Shown here: piece after piece, positions 33,075 to 42,022 of the stretch
Layout: each line of letters starts with the position of its first letter
How positions within the stretch are numbered: the stretch's first letter is position 1
Origin: an uncultured bacterium
Lineage (GTDB): Bacteria > Cyanobacteriota > Vampirovibrionia > Gastranaerophilales > Gastranaerophilaceae
Assembly (NCBI GenBank): GCA_905216055.1
Contig: CAJMSH010000005.1
Location: 62,001 to 126,000 of the forward strand
DNA: 64,000 bases
Direction of reading: 5' to 3'
The notes under the pieces: model-generated
Told to the model about the DNA's origin: nothing
Seen by the model: the letters and a program-made list of their open reading frames with translations, nothing else
The model's database searches: none
Program-made: the position numbers and the translations under genes

Positions 33075-34526
33075 TTATTTTAATAAATTTTCCAAAGTAT
33101 TTATCATACAAGATTTAAATCTATCACATTCTTCTTTGTTTTTAGCCTCAAATCTCAATGTAAATACAGGCTCAGTGTTACTTTGACGTATTAGCGCAAA
33201 CCCACCGTCAAAAGTTATTCTCATACCGTCAAGTGTAATAATTTCTTTTATTTTTGAACCAAACATATCTTTATTTGATTCAACGCATTGTTTGAATTTT
33301 TCAAGAACTTCTTTTTTCTTTTCATTCGGGCAAGGGAAGCGAACTTCAGGAGATGTGCAAACTTCATCAAAAGATTTTAGCATATCACCTATTTTGAAAT
33401 CAGGATTAACTTTTTTATGCTTAGAAATAATTTCAATAATTCTGCAACCTGCATATATAGCGTCATCAAAACCGTAATATCTGTCTTTGAAAAATGTATG
33501 CCCACTCATTTCTCCTGCAAGAAGCGCATTTGTTTCTTTCATTTTGTCTTTAATATAGCCATGACCTGTTTTACACATAACTGCATGACCGCCAAGTTTA
33601 TTAATTTGATCATATAAAACTTGAGAGCATTTAACCTCACTTACAACAGTCGGGCAGGTTCCTGTCTTTTTGCAATCTTCGATTAAATCTTGAGCATAAA
33701 TAAGCAGAAGTTTGTCACCTGTTAAAAATTTTCCTTCAGTATCAATAATTCCGATTCTGTCGCTATCTCCATCGTAGGCGATACCAACATCAGCCTTATT
33801 TTCAACAACAACTTCTTTTAATACATCAAGAGTTTTTTCAATACTTGGATTTGGATGGTGGTTAGGAAAATTTCCATCAGGCTTTGAGAACAATTCTATA
33901 ACATCGCAACCCAATTTTCTGTATAATTCAGGACCTACAACACCGCCTGTTGCATTCGCACTGTCAACAACGACCTTAACACCTTCTCCAATTTTTCCAA
34001 AACGTTTTACCATATCGTTTGTATAATCAGAAATAATATTATATTCAATAACTTTACCTAATTTTGAAGAATTTTCGGATTTATTATCACTCCAATTATC
34101 AAATGTAACATTTTTAACTTCTGCAATTTGTTTTTCTGTCAAAGTTCTTTTGTTGTAAGTCATTTTAAGTCCGTTATATTCTTTCGGATTGTGACTTGCT
34201 GTAATAATTGCAGCAGATATAACATCATACCCCGAAACTCCGACAACTTCTGAGTAATATCCCAAAGGAGTAGGTGCAAGACCAAGATTAATAATATTTG
34301 CTCCTGTTGATGTTATTCCATCTGAAAGTGCTTTTTCTAATGCGGGAGAATGTAACCTTGCATCACGTGCAATTGTAATCCACATATCAGCTTCTTTTTT
34401 ACCTGATTGTTGTGTTAGCCAGGTAACAAGACCACGTCCAATATTGTAAAAAAGTTCTTCAGTAATATCTTCACCGTATATTCCTCTGATATCGTTTTTT
34501 CCAAAAGCGTGTTCATATTTTTTCAT
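33075..34526 (-). CDS. manB: Phosphomannomutase/phosphoglucomutase
   Basis: Interconverts mannose 6-phosphate and mannose 1-phosphate (and probably the glucose pair), feeding nucleotide-sugar synthesis. The 483-residue alpha-D-phosphohexomutase has the phosphoserine loop TASHNPKEYNGLK (about residue 110), the metal loop YDGDSDRIG, the sugar-binding loop GEMSGHTFF and the phosphate-binding RQSNTEPVFTLR. Start: ATG with GGGGAG upstream. It stands alone on the minus strand and diverges from the ABC permease gene. Confidence 0.93.
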   Translation of the reverse strand: MKKYEHAFGKNDIRGIYGEDITEELFYNIGRGLVTWLTQQSGKKEADMWITIARDARLHSPALEKALSDGITSTGANIINLGLAPTPLGYYSEVVGVSGYDVISAAIITASHNPKEYNGLKMTYNKRTLTEKQIAEVKNVTFDNWSDNKSENSSKLGKVIEYNIISDYTNDMVKRFGKIGEGVKVVVDSANATGGVVGPELYRKLGCDVIELFSKPDGNFPNHHPNPSIEKTLDVLKEVVVENKADVGIAYDGDSDRIGIIDTEGKFLTGDKLLLIYAQDLIEDCKKTGTCPTVVSEVKCSQVLYDQINKLGGHAVMCKTGHGYIKDKMKETNALLAGEMSGHTFFKDRYYGFDDAIYAGCRIIEIISKHKKVNPDFKIGDMLKSFDEVCTSPEVRFPCPNEKKKEVLEKFKQCVESNKDMFGSKIKEIITLDGMRITFDGGFALIRQSNTEPVFTLRFEAKNKEECDRFKSCMINTLENLLK

Positions 34527-34565
34527 ATTAAATTCTCCCCTTATAAATTATTGTATAATTATAGC

Positions 34566-35447
34566 ATGAAAAAATTTATAACAAATTTGTTAAATAACGA
34601 ACAATTTGCGGGTTGGATTTTTATTTTGCCTGCACTTGTCGGAACTTTAATATTTATTGTAATTCCTGTTATTTGCTCCTTTGGCTTAAGTTTTGCCAAA
34701 TGGGATTTGCTAAATCCTATTCAATTTGTCGGATTAAGTAATTACAAAGAAATTTTTACCGATAACCTTTTCTATAAAATACTTTGGAATACAATTGTTT
34801 TTGCTGTTTCAACATCTGTTCTCGGGGTTATTATTCCACTGTTTTTGGCTTGTATTTTAAATTCTAAAATCAGGGGAAGTGAATTTTATAAAACAGCATA
34901 TTTTTTACCTTTCATTACTCCGATGATAGTAATAGGAGTTGTTTGGGAATGGATTTTTGATCCTAATATCGGATTTTTAAATCACATATTGCATTTGCAT
35001 ATAAATTGGCTGTATGATACACACTATGCAATGACAGCACTAATTATAGTTTCTGTTTGGAAATTAATCGGATATAATATGGTTATATTTTTATCCGCAC
35101 TTTCAGGAATTTCTCAAAGTATGTTTGAAGCGGCAAAAATTGATGGAGCATCTCCATTTCAGACATTTAAAAATGTAACTGTGCCATTACTTTCCCCTTC
35201 AATATTTTTTGTTGTTATTATAACTGCAATAAGCTCTTTGCAGGTTTTTGACTTAATTTATTTAATGACACAAGGCGGCCCGTTTGAAAGTACAAATGTT
35301 CTTGTATATGCAATTTACAAAAACGCATTTGAATATTTTAACGTAGGCAAAGCATCTGCAATTGCCTACGTGCTATTTATAATTATTCTTGTGTTAACCT
35401 TAATACAGTGGAATTTACGAAAAAAACTTGTTTACAACGAAGAGTAA
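34566..35447 (+). CDS. Sugar ABC transporter permease (MalF/UgpA type), orphan
   Basis: A 293-residue permease with six TM helices. The EAA loop is EAAKIDGASPFQTFKNVTVPLLSP and the protein matches the CUT1 family (FAKWDLLNPIQFVGLSNYKEIF, TQGGPFESTNVLVY). CUT1 systems need a second permease, a binding protein and an ATPase; none is nearby, so partners must be elsewhere. The ATG at 34566 is preferred to an earlier start because TATAAT ends 6 bases before it; there is no ribosome-binding site, so the mRNA may be leaderless. Divergent from manB. Confidence 0.88.
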   Translation: MKKFITNLLNNEQFAGWIFILPALVGTLIFIVIPVICSFGLSFAKWDLLNPIQFVGLSNYKEIFTDNLFYKILWNTIVFAVSTSVLGVIIPLFLACILNSKIRGSEFYKTAYFLPFITPMIVIGVVWEWIFDPNIGFLNHILHLHINWLYDTHYAMTALIIVSVWKLIGYNMVIFLSALSGISQSMFEAAKIDGASPFQTFKNVTVPLLSPSIFFVVIITAISSLQVFDLIYLMTQGGPFESTNVLVYAIYKNAFEYFNVGKASAIAYVLFIIILVLTLIQWNLRKKLVYNEE

Positions 35448-35456
35448 ATAGTTTTA

Positions 35457-35831
35457 TTAAACTGTATAATTTTTCATAATATCATCTGCTGTAACTTTGC
35501 TTTTTACATTACCGCAAACAAGACTTCTGAATTTGCGTCCAAGAGTGCCAAGTTCTAATATGCCATTAAAAGATGATTCCTCAGGTGTTTTTAATGATGT
35601 ATTTGTAACTGTTTTTCTATCAAGGCTAAAGTTTGAAAATACACCAGACGGAGTTTCCCCATGAATTATCAGGATATCGCCATCATTAGCATTTTTTATA
35701 TTATGTAATGCACTATCTAATGCACCTAATTGTTTTGTTTCTTTTGCATATCCAACAACCTCTCTGAATGCCTTGTTTGGGACAAACTTTGCTGTAAAAG
35801 CAGGATGATTACATGTCTTTTGAATTTCCAT
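35457..35831 (-). CDS. Hypothetical protein with PAFTA signature, 124 aa
   Basis: Not recognised. N-terminus MEIQKTCNHPAFTAKFVP carries the NFxG-like signature at residues 9-14. The following segment can be matched to the 133-residue protein at 2578, with which it may share ancestry. Soluble, no signal peptide. The ATG at 35831 has a very strong ribosome-binding site (AGGAGGT, 4 bases upstream), unlike the in-frame ATG at 35852. Convergent with the permease gene, 9 bases apart. Confidence 0.68.
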   Translation of the reverse strand: MEIQKTCNHPAFTAKFVPNKAFREVVGYAKETKQLGALDSALHNIKNANDGDILIIHGETPSGVFSNFSLDRKTVTNTSLKTPEESSFNGILELGTLGRKFRSLVCGNVKSKVTADDIMKNYTV

Positions 35832-35977
35832 AAAATACCTCCTAATTTTCACTTTGTATTAATAATTCTGAATAAAAATTTTTGCCTTTTAATAAATTTT
35901 TGTAACAAAACTTATTTTTTTATTAAAGAAAACTAAAAAGCATTCCGTATAAAAAAATAGAATTGGGAGTGTAAATT

Positions 35978-36118
35978 ATGTTCGATGATTTAAAAAAAGA
36001 AAAAATAGTTGTTGAAATCACAAATTTGATAGAAAAAGCAGAAGAAACAAAAGCTGATATGGATGCTTATTGTGAATTTATGAAGGGTGTTATTTTAAAC
36101 ACATCAGGATTAAACTGA
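35978..36118 (+). CDS. Small acidic protein, 46 aa
   Basis: A short frame with ATG, a proper ribosome-binding site (GGGAG, 8 bases upstream) and helical, coding-like content: MFDDLKKEKIVVEITN then LIEKAEETKADMDAYCEF and a C-terminal GVILNTSGLN. It begins 146 bases after the divergent gene at 35831 and ends 42 bases before the FAD reductase. Function unknown. The 35832-35977 interval otherwise holds only A/T-rich promoter-like sequence. Confidence 0.55.
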   Translation: MFDDLKKEKIVVEITNLIEKAEETKADMDAYCEFMKGVILNTSGLN

Positions 36119-36160
36119 TTGTCTAATGCAAAAGATTAAAATAAGTTTTATATTAAGCTT

Positions 36161-37525
36161 ATGAAAATTGTTATACTTGGCGGGGTTGCTGCAGGCGCAA
36201 AAGCTGCTGCAAAATCAAGAAGACTTCTTCCTGATGCAAAAATAGATTTATACACTGATGACACGCATATTTCATATTCGGCATGCGGACTACCATATTT
36301 TATTGAAGGAAATTTTGAAGATTACAGACAACTGCTTGTAAGATCACCTGAAGAATTTGAAAAGACAAATGTCCACATACATCTTAAAAGCCGTGCAGTT
36401 AAGATTATTCCTGAATCTAAAAAGGTGCTAATTCAGGATTTGGAATCTCAAAACGCTTACCTTGTTGAGTATGACAAATTAATAATTGCAATAGGTGCAA
36501 GCCCAATAATTCCAAAAATAAAAAATGTAAATCTTCCTAATATATTTACCTTGAGAAAGATAGAAGACGGAATTGCAATTAAAGATAAAGTTTTAAACTC
36601 AAAACATGGAACAATAATCGGCGGCGGATATATTGGAATAGAGCTTTTGGAAGCACTTGTAAAGCAGAATTTAAAAGTTACGCTTATTGAATATTCTCCA
36701 AACATAATGCCTATGTTTGATGAAGATATAGCAATTCAAATTTTAAAGCAGATTAATTCCATAAATAACAACCGTTTTGAAATCCTTACATCAGAACTTG
36801 TTACGGAATTTTCAGGAGATATAAACGGTGTAAAAAGTGTAAGAACAGGAACAGGTAAAGAATTTAACACTGATTTTGTAATTTTATGCACAGGGGTAAA
36901 ACCTAATGTTGAAATTGCAAAAGATGCAGGAATTGAACTTGGAGTAACAGGTGCAATCAAAGTCAATGAGCGTATGGAAACAAATATTAAAGACATATAT
37001 GCCTGCGGAGATTGTGTTGAAGAAAACCATATAGTGAGCGGAACAAAAATTTGGATGCCGCTAGGCTCTAACGCAAATAAAGAAGGACGAACAGCAGCAA
37101 TAAATGTTTGCGGAGGAGATGACAAATTTATAGGCGTTCTAGGATCAGCAGTAACAAGATGCCTTAGTCTTACAATGTCAATGACAGGCTTAACCGAGAA
37201 AAAGGCAGCCTCTCTTGGCTTTAACCCTGTATCTGTTACCGTTACCAAAAATGACAAAGTTGGCTATATGCCAAATGTCAATAATATTACACTTAAATTA
37301 ACAGCAGACTATGAAACAGGAAAGCTATTAGGTGGCCAGGCAATCGGTGCAGGAGATGCTGATAAAAGGATTAATTCACTTGCAGCGGCACTTCTTGCAG
37401 GAATGTGCGTTGAAGATTTCTTTAATAATGATTTAACCTACGCCCCGCCATATTCCCCGACAATTGATCCCTTGCTTAATGCAGCTCAAATATTAATGAC
37501 AAAAATTAAGCCGAAAGAAGCTTAG
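36161..37525 (+). CDS. FAD-dependent CoA-disulfide reductase / NADH oxidase family
   Basis: A 454-residue flavoprotein disulfide reductase of the Cdr/Nox group. N-terminal FAD-binding VILGGVAAGAKAA, redox cysteine Cys42 in SACGLPYFI, central NAD-binding TIIGGGYIGIELLEAL, the second FAD motif DIYACGDCVE, and a C-terminal dimerisation domain. One redox Cys indicates reduction of CoA disulfide, polysulfide or oxygen rather than glutathione. In an anaerobe it fits oxygen or disulfide detoxification. No ribosome-binding site; TATATT lies 6 bases before ATG. Its 3' end overlaps the convergent gene by 20 bases. Confidence 0.9.
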   Translation: MKIVILGGVAAGAKAAAKSRRLLPDAKIDLYTDDTHISYSACGLPYFIEGNFEDYRQLLVRSPEEFEKTNVHIHLKSRAVKIIPESKKVLIQDLESQNAYLVEYDKLIIAIGASPIIPKIKNVNLPNIFTLRKIEDGIAIKDKVLNSKHGTIIGGGYIGIELLEALVKQNLKVTLIEYSPNIMPMFDEDIAIQILKQINSINNNRFEILTSELVTEFSGDINGVKSVRTGTGKEFNTDFVILCTGVKPNVEIAKDAGIELGVTGAIKVNERMETNIKDIYACGDCVEENHIVSGTKIWMPLGSNANKEGRTAAINVCGGDDKFIGVLGSAVTRCLSLTMSMTGLTEKKAASLGFNPVSVTVTKNDKVGYMPNVNNITLKLTADYETGKLLGGQAIGAGDADKRINSLAAALLAGMCVEDFFNNDLTYAPPYSPTIDPLLNAAQILMTKIKPKEA

Positions 37526-38807
37526 CAATATATTTTGCCACACCTTCACCCATAGAAAAGCAGCTTGCTTGAACTCTCAAAGCACCCTGTGCCATAAAAT
37601 CAGCAGAAATACATCTTCCTGCAACAAATAAATTGTCAATATCAGCAGACATAAGGCTTTCTAGCGGAAGTGTATAGTCTTTGACCATCTCAAGTGTTGA
37701 TGAATCTTTTTTATCAGAATGAACATCAACAGGATAATTTGAGACTACAACAGGGTTTTCAAAGGTTTTGCCTGTCTTTACATCATCTATTGTATAAACA
37801 TATTTTCCCTTAATTCTTCTGGAAACCCTTACCCCAAGCATATCAGCAATATTTGATATATAAGAATTTTCAAATCCCGGGAAGTATATTTTACAAAAAT
37901 TAGCAAGTCTAAATATGTTTTTTCTCCCTAATATCAAGGCTTTTGACATATTTTCAACATCAAGAGTCTTTGTATAATCTATAATTCTTGGGCAGTTAAA
38001 CGCAATAGTAGAGGGCATTCCGGCAACGGTAAATATCTGAAAATAGTTCCTGTCGTGATCTTTTAGTATACCTTTGCTTACAGCATCCTCAAATAAAGGA
38101 GCCAATGCCCACTTTTTATCCTTATCCCAAGTATAGGCTGTAGAAAGGTGTATAAACCCGTCAATATTTTCAACAGTTGTAACGTTTCTGTCCTTATCGT
38201 AATCCTCTAGCCATTCTGCAAATTTTGGAACATCAATTCCACCCATTAAAAATCTTAAACTTACGGGCTGATTTTCATTTTTTTCTTCTAAAAATTCACA
38301 CCCGCATAATTTTCCAATTTCACAATTTCCAGTTGCATCAATTATATATTTCGCTTCGATAGATACCGATAATTCTTTATTTTGTTTTTCTATCTTTTCG
38401 TTATATACAGATAACATTTCTTTAGATATAACAATACCCTTAATAACCCTATTTTCAATTATTACATCTCTTATATGGGTGTCAAAAAACACATCAACAT
38501 TGGCTTTTGCCATAAGATTATCAAGAGCTATTTTTGTAAGCTCAGGATTGAACCAGCCTGGATTATCTTGATAAGTTGATTGACCGCCAATAGAGTGCAA
38601 TTCAGTAATTAAAGCCTTGTAGAAATCAGTATTTATTTGATGTTCACCTGACTTCATCGCAGGAACAACAAGGGCAGATGTTATTGTACCGCCCAAATGA
38701 ATATTCTTTTCTATTAATAATACTTTTAAACCTCTAATTCCAGCATTATATGCAGCAGAGCATCCTGCAGTTCCACCGCCGACAATTATAACATCATATT
38801 TATTCAT
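37506..38807 (-). CDS. FAD-dependent oxidoreductase (FAD_oxidored/PF12831-like)
   Basis: A 433-residue flavoprotein. The N-terminal dinucleotide-binding motif VIIVGGGTAGCSAAYNAG and the segment IEKNIHLGGTITSALVVP are typical of the GlcD-unrelated FAD_oxidored family; the C-terminal DNLFVAGRCISADFMAQGALRVQ closes the FAD site. Several members are fused or linked to xanthan-lyase-like sugar catabolism, but substrate is unknown here. No ribosome-binding site is present; instead TTGCAT, 17 bases, TATAAT stand 8 bases before the ATG, implying a leaderless mRNA. Tail-to-tail overlap of 20 bases with the CoA-disulfide reductase gene. Confidence 0.87.
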   Translation of the reverse strand: MNKYDVIIVGGGTAGCSAAYNAGIRGLKVLLIEKNIHLGGTITSALVVPAMKSGEHQINTDFYKALITELHSIGGQSTYQDNPGWFNPELTKIALDNLMAKANVDVFFDTHIRDVIIENRVIKGIVISKEMLSVYNEKIEKQNKELSVSIEAKYIIDATGNCEIGKLCGCEFLEEKNENQPVSLRFLMGGIDVPKFAEWLEDYDKDRNVTTVENIDGFIHLSTAYTWDKDKKWALAPLFEDAVSKGILKDHDRNYFQIFTVAGMPSTIAFNCPRIIDYTKTLDVENMSKALILGRKNIFRLANFCKIYFPGFENSYISNIADMLGVRVSRRIKGKYVYTIDDVKTGKTFENPVVVSNYPVDVHSDKKDSSTLEMVKDYTLPLESLMSADIDNLFVAGRCISADFMAQGALRVQASCFSMGEGVAKYIAKLLSA

Positions 38808-38815
38808 AATTTTAT

Positions 38816-38844
38816 ATTATAAACTTTAGAAAAATATTATGCAA
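38816..38844 (-). promoter_or_regulatory. Predicted promoter of the FAD oxidoreductase gene (leaderless type)
   Basis: On the minus strand TTGCAT (38844-38839), exactly 17 bases, TATAAT (38821-38816), then 8 bases to the ATG at 38807. No Shine-Dalgarno sequence fits. Confidence 0.65.
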
Positions 38845-38912
38845 AAAAATTACTAATATTAACATTAAAAATCTTATATACTACGCTTAGATATATACAA
38901 ATAATAAATTTG

Positions 38913-40172
38913 TTATTTTACAGTAACAAAAGATTTATTTTTATAGGATTTTATAAATTTTGAGCTTGATATAAGATTTGAATTTTTAACATCAATTTCA
39001 TGAGCTTTTATAATCGCCTCATTATCAAGAGATAAATTTTCGTCACGATAAAATATACCCGCTTTAGATTTTATTAGCCCTAAATCGTATTCTGAGAGTT
39101 CATATTTAATAAGTGATTTATTTTTTACTGCTATTGTCCCTGTGAATTTGTTTGCAGAATCAGAATAAATTTTCCCGACATAAAATCCAGCATTAAGAAA
39201 TGCGTTTCTCACAAGAGCAGAATTAGAATAAGTTAATATCATTCCGTCATCTTCAAGATGTGAATAAAGCAGTTTAAAAAAATCAACTGTCCAAAGGCAA
39301 GGACATTTTGTCGGAGTAAAGGCATCTAAAAACATATAATTATATAGATTATTATTATTTTTGACAGCTTGCCTTGCATCAGAGATATTTAAGTTAAAAT
39401 CAAAATCTAGCAATCTAAGGTCATTTATAGCTTTTTTATAACTAGGAGAAATATACTTATAATATATATTATGTAAGAAGGTATTTAAATGTAATAGAGG
39501 AGTATATTTACACTCCTCTAATTTTAAAAAAGCCATTAAATTGATGAGATCTTTGTCAAAAAATTGACTATATTTTTTCGATTTTAAAACTTCAATTGTG
39601 GAATCGTCAATTTGTTTTATCAAACTTAATAAAAGAATTATATTAACTTCTTTTTTTAATTTGAATTTTTGAGAAGTTTTTTCTGATAACATTTTTTGAA
39701 TTTTTTCCTGTTTAAAAGGTAATTCTAAATTTCTATGATTAAAATTTTTTGCAGTTACAAAAAACGGTGAAAGTAATGCTAAATTTTTATCGTTATCAAT
39801 TGCATTTATAAAAACTTTAAATTTTTTATTTTTTTTGCTATTTCTTACAGAATTTATAGATTTTTTATTAATAATGTTATCGGTATGTATCTTATCGTTA
39901 TTTATATTATTATCAGAACCTATCGTATCGTTATAGATAAAATCTAATAAAAAATTTATGAAACTTTTTGAGTTATAACCAATTCCAAAACAAATGTCTA
40001 AAATTTTTATTTCAGAATTTTTTTTCAAAAAATCTTTTATATTTGACGAAAGAATAAACTTTTCATAAGCTTCAGTTAAAGCACCATAAGTTGAATGGTA
40101 AATGTCATCTGCTGAAGGGGAAAATAGCCCTACAGAGCCGTCATTTGTAAAATATGGGTATAATTCGTACAT
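38913..40172 (-). CDS. MnmC1-like tRNA (5-methylaminomethyl-2-thiouridine) methyltransferase
   Basis: A 419-residue SAM-dependent methyltransferase of the MnmC N-domain/DUF752 group: DGSVGLFSPSADDIYHSTYG..EAYEKFIL at the N-terminus, SAM motif ILDICFGIGYNSKSF, and the C-terminal FLDAFTPTKCPCLWTVDFF, GMILTYSNSALVRNAFLNAGF. Likely methylates nm5U34 in tRNA. The FAD domain of full MnmC is absent. A Lys/Asn/Ile-rich insert (about residues 80-125) and a helical insert (about 150-230) enlarge the protein. The start at 40172 has no ribosome-binding site and a TATAAT 6 bases upstream. Confidence 0.8.
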   Translation of the reverse strand: MYELYPYFTNDGSVGLFSPSADDIYHSTYGALTEAYEKFILSSNIKDFLKKNSEIKILDICFGIGYNSKSFINFLLDFIYNDTIGSDNNINNDKIHTDNIINKKSINSVRNSKKNKKFKVFINAIDNDKNLALLSPFFVTAKNFNHRNLELPFKQEKIQKMLSEKTSQKFKLKKEVNIILLLSLIKQIDDSTIEVLKSKKYSQFFDKDLINLMAFLKLEECKYTPLLHLNTFLHNIYYKYISPSYKKAINDLRLLDFDFNLNISDARQAVKNNNNLYNYMFLDAFTPTKCPCLWTVDFFKLLYSHLEDDGMILTYSNSALVRNAFLNAGFYVGKIYSDSANKFTGTIAVKNKSLIKYELSEYDLGLIKSKAGIFYRDENLSLDNEAIIKAHEIDVKNSNLISSSKFIKSYKNKSFVTVK

Positions 40173-40178
40173 AGGCTT

Positions 40179-40207
40179 ATTATAGTGTACTTCTTAACAT
40201 TTGGCAA
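40179..40207 (-). promoter_or_regulatory. Predicted leaderless promoter of the MnmC1-like gene
   Basis: On the minus strand TTGCCA (40207-40202), 17 bases, TATAAT (40184-40179), 6 bases, ATG at 40172. The -35 box overlaps the -35 box of the divergent thrB promoter by 5 bases. Confidence 0.7.
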
Positions 40208-40229
40208 ATTATTATCTTTTTGATATAAT
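40201..40229 (+). promoter_or_regulatory. Predicted sigma70 promoter of thrB
   Basis: TTGGCA (40201-40206), 17 bases, TATAAT (40224-40229), one of the best promoters in the window. Transcription would begin near 40236, giving a leader of about 55 bases before thrB. Confidence 0.75.
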
Positions 40230-40290
40230 GTATAAGTAATATAAGAATAGCTATACATAGCTTATATATGTTGATTAGCAGTGAGGAACT

Positions 40291-41238
40291 ATGAAAATCA
40301 GTGTAAAAGTACCGGCTTCAACCTCAAATTTAGGTCCCGGATTTGATTGTATAGGAATGGCTTTGCCAATATATAACACAATCACAATAGAAGAAACAGT
40401 TTTGCCGGGTACAGGTATTGAAATAAACGTTTTAAATGACAGTGAAACAGCAAATGACCTGATAATGGATCACATGCCAATGGATGAAAACAGCATTATT
40501 TATAAGGCTGTTGAACTATTATACAATTCTATCGGTCAAACCCCGAGTGAATTAAAAATAACAGTACAGTCCCAAATACCTATTGCAAGAGGTTTGGGAA
40601 GCAGTGCATCAGTAATTGTCGGCGGATTGCTTGCTGCAAATGAACTTTTAGGTCATCCTGCAGATGAAGTTGCACTTTTATCTATTGCAACAGAAGTTGA
40701 AGGGCATCCTGATAATGTCACACCATCTATTGTTGGAGGCCTTGTTCTAACCTCTCTTGAAGATGACGGAAGTGTTGTTTATAGAAAACTTAATTGGCCT
40801 GAAGAATGGCAAATTACGGTATGTATTCCTGATTATGAATTATCAACTGAGATTTCTCGCTCAGTTCTTCCAAAAGAAGTTCCTATGCAAGATGCAATAT
40901 TTAATGCCAAAAGGCTTGGCATGCTTATTCAAGCAATTAATACAAAAGATGCTGAATTAATGAAAATGGCATTACAAGATAAATTACATCAACCTTATAG
41001 AATGAAACTTGTTCCAGGACTTGATAAAATCATGGAGAATTTAAAACACGAAGAAAATGTTTTAGGTTGTGTTTTGAGCGGTGCAGGTCCTGCAATTATT
41101 GTAATTTCACAAAAGAATAATTTAGAAAAAATAAAATCAATAATAAATGATACTTGGGAAGAAATGAATGTTAAAGTTAATATTATGACTTTACCTGTTG
41201 AAACTCAAGGTGCTCAAATTATAAATGTTAATGAATAA
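40291..41238 (+). CDS. thrB: Homoserine kinase
   Basis: Phosphorylates homoserine in threonine synthesis. The 315-residue GHMP kinase has VPASTSNLGPGFDCIG at the N-terminus, the ATP loop QIPIARGLGSSASVIVGGL (about residue 99) and the C-terminal GCVLSGAGPAIIVI. Length fits the family. Start: ATG with GAGGA 3-5 bases upstream. It is monocistronic, with its own promoter and a terminator 26 bases after the stop. Confidence 0.96.
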   Translation: MKISVKVPASTSNLGPGFDCIGMALPIYNTITIEETVLPGTGIEINVLNDSETANDLIMDHMPMDENSIIYKAVELLYNSIGQTPSELKITVQSQIPIARGLGSSASVIVGGLLAANELLGHPADEVALLSIATEVEGHPDNVTPSIVGGLVLTSLEDDGSVVYRKLNWPEEWQITVCIPDYELSTEISRSVLPKEVPMQDAIFNAKRLGMLIQAINTKDAELMKMALQDKLHQPYRMKLVPGLDKIMENLKHEENVLGCVLSGAGPAIIVISQKNNLEKIKSIINDTWEEMNVKVNIMTLPVETQGAQIINVNE

Positions 41239-41264
41239 AATGTTTTAATAAATTAGCTAAAAAA

Positions 41265-41293
41265 AAGAGGTTCCTTTTTTAGGTGAACCTCTT
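41265..41293. terminator. Bidirectional rho-independent terminator
   Basis: Perfect 9-bp stem AAGAGGTTC / GAACCTCTT with an 11-base loop. On the minus strand it is followed by eight T and ends the gene at 41301; on the plus strand it can end thrB. Confidence 0.82.
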
Positions 41294-41300
41294 ATATTTA

Positions 41301-41828
41301 TTAAGCCTGTCCTGTGTAATCTGGAGTCAATCCTTTTACACCAGCTTTTTCTTCTTCTTTCTTTGCATCGTACTCTGCTTGTGCAATCTTTAGTCGTGAT
41401 TCTAAGTTATCTTTTTCAGTTTGTAAACTGTCTTCCAAATCTTTCAATGGTTCCAACATTGATTCTCGCTGCATTTCAAACATATTTTGCCACATACTTT
41501 GTGCCATAGAATATTGCATTTGAATTTGTTGTTGAACAGCTGCAAATGCTGTATAATCACTTGACGACATATTTTTATATGAGCCTAACGGATTATTTGG
41601 ATCAATATTGAAGCCGGCACCTTGCATAGCTGCCATTGTTGCATAATTCATTTGTCCCATCATAGCGGACTTAAGATTTCTTTCTTGGGCTTGGAACATC
41701 TTTTCCATGTCACCAACTTGTTTGGTGACACGACGCAAACGGCTCTGAACGCTTGTCATTTGATATTGTAGATCTCTGACAAGTTTTCCGGCCATTAATT
41801 TACCATATGCGCCTGATAGAAAACCCAT
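41301..41828 (-). CDS. Lineage-specific helical protein (shared-promoter gene D), 175 aa
   Basis: No family recognised. The protein is almost entirely helical and rich in Met and Gln: an N-terminal helix (GKLMAGKLVRDLQYQMTSVQ), a Met/Ala/Gly-rich middle (about 50-110) and a C-terminal coiled coil (about 115-160, Glu/Lys-rich), ending in GVKGLTPDYTGQA. There is no signal peptide. Its overall shape recalls the ends of the 741-residue protein at 24728. Start: AAAGGA about 10 bases before ATG. It carries a slightly altered copy of the shared upstream element and its own terminator. Confidence 0.7.
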   Translation of the reverse strand: MGFLSGAYGKLMAGKLVRDLQYQMTSVQSRLRRVTKQVGDMEKMFQAQERNLKSAMMGQMNYATMAAMQGAGFNIDPNNPLGSYKNMSSSDYTAFAAVQQQIQMQYSMAQSMWQNMFEMQRESMLEPLKDLEDSLQTEKDNLESRLKIAQAEYDAKKEEEKAGVKGLTPDYTGQA

Positions 41829-41859
41829 GATTAATATCCTTTATTTTTTGTCCTCGTAA

Positions 41860-41894
41860 ATATATAAAGTATTATATATACGTTAAAATTGCTT
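41860..41894 (-). promoter_or_regulatory. Shared regulatory element, copy 4 (variant)
   Basis: On the minus strand an AGCAAT core (41893-41888) is followed by an AT-rich spacer and TACTTTATATAT (41871-41860), 31 bases before ATG. Compared with copies 1-3 one extra base separates the halves and the first half of the AT-rich palindrome differs. Confidence 0.55.
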
Positions 41895-42022
41895 TTTTTA
41901 AGCAAATTGTTAACATTTCGTTACAAAAAATTTACATAATTTATTAATTTTTTTTATATTTTTAAAATTTCATTGCATAAAAGTATATAAAAATATAGCT
42001 CTATAAAATAATTCTTAAGAAA

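Noticed and set aside
36736..37257. Long open frame antisense to the CoA-disulfide reductase gene
   Set aside because: It mirrors the codon pattern of a well-supported flavoprotein, has no ribosome-binding site and no recognisable product.
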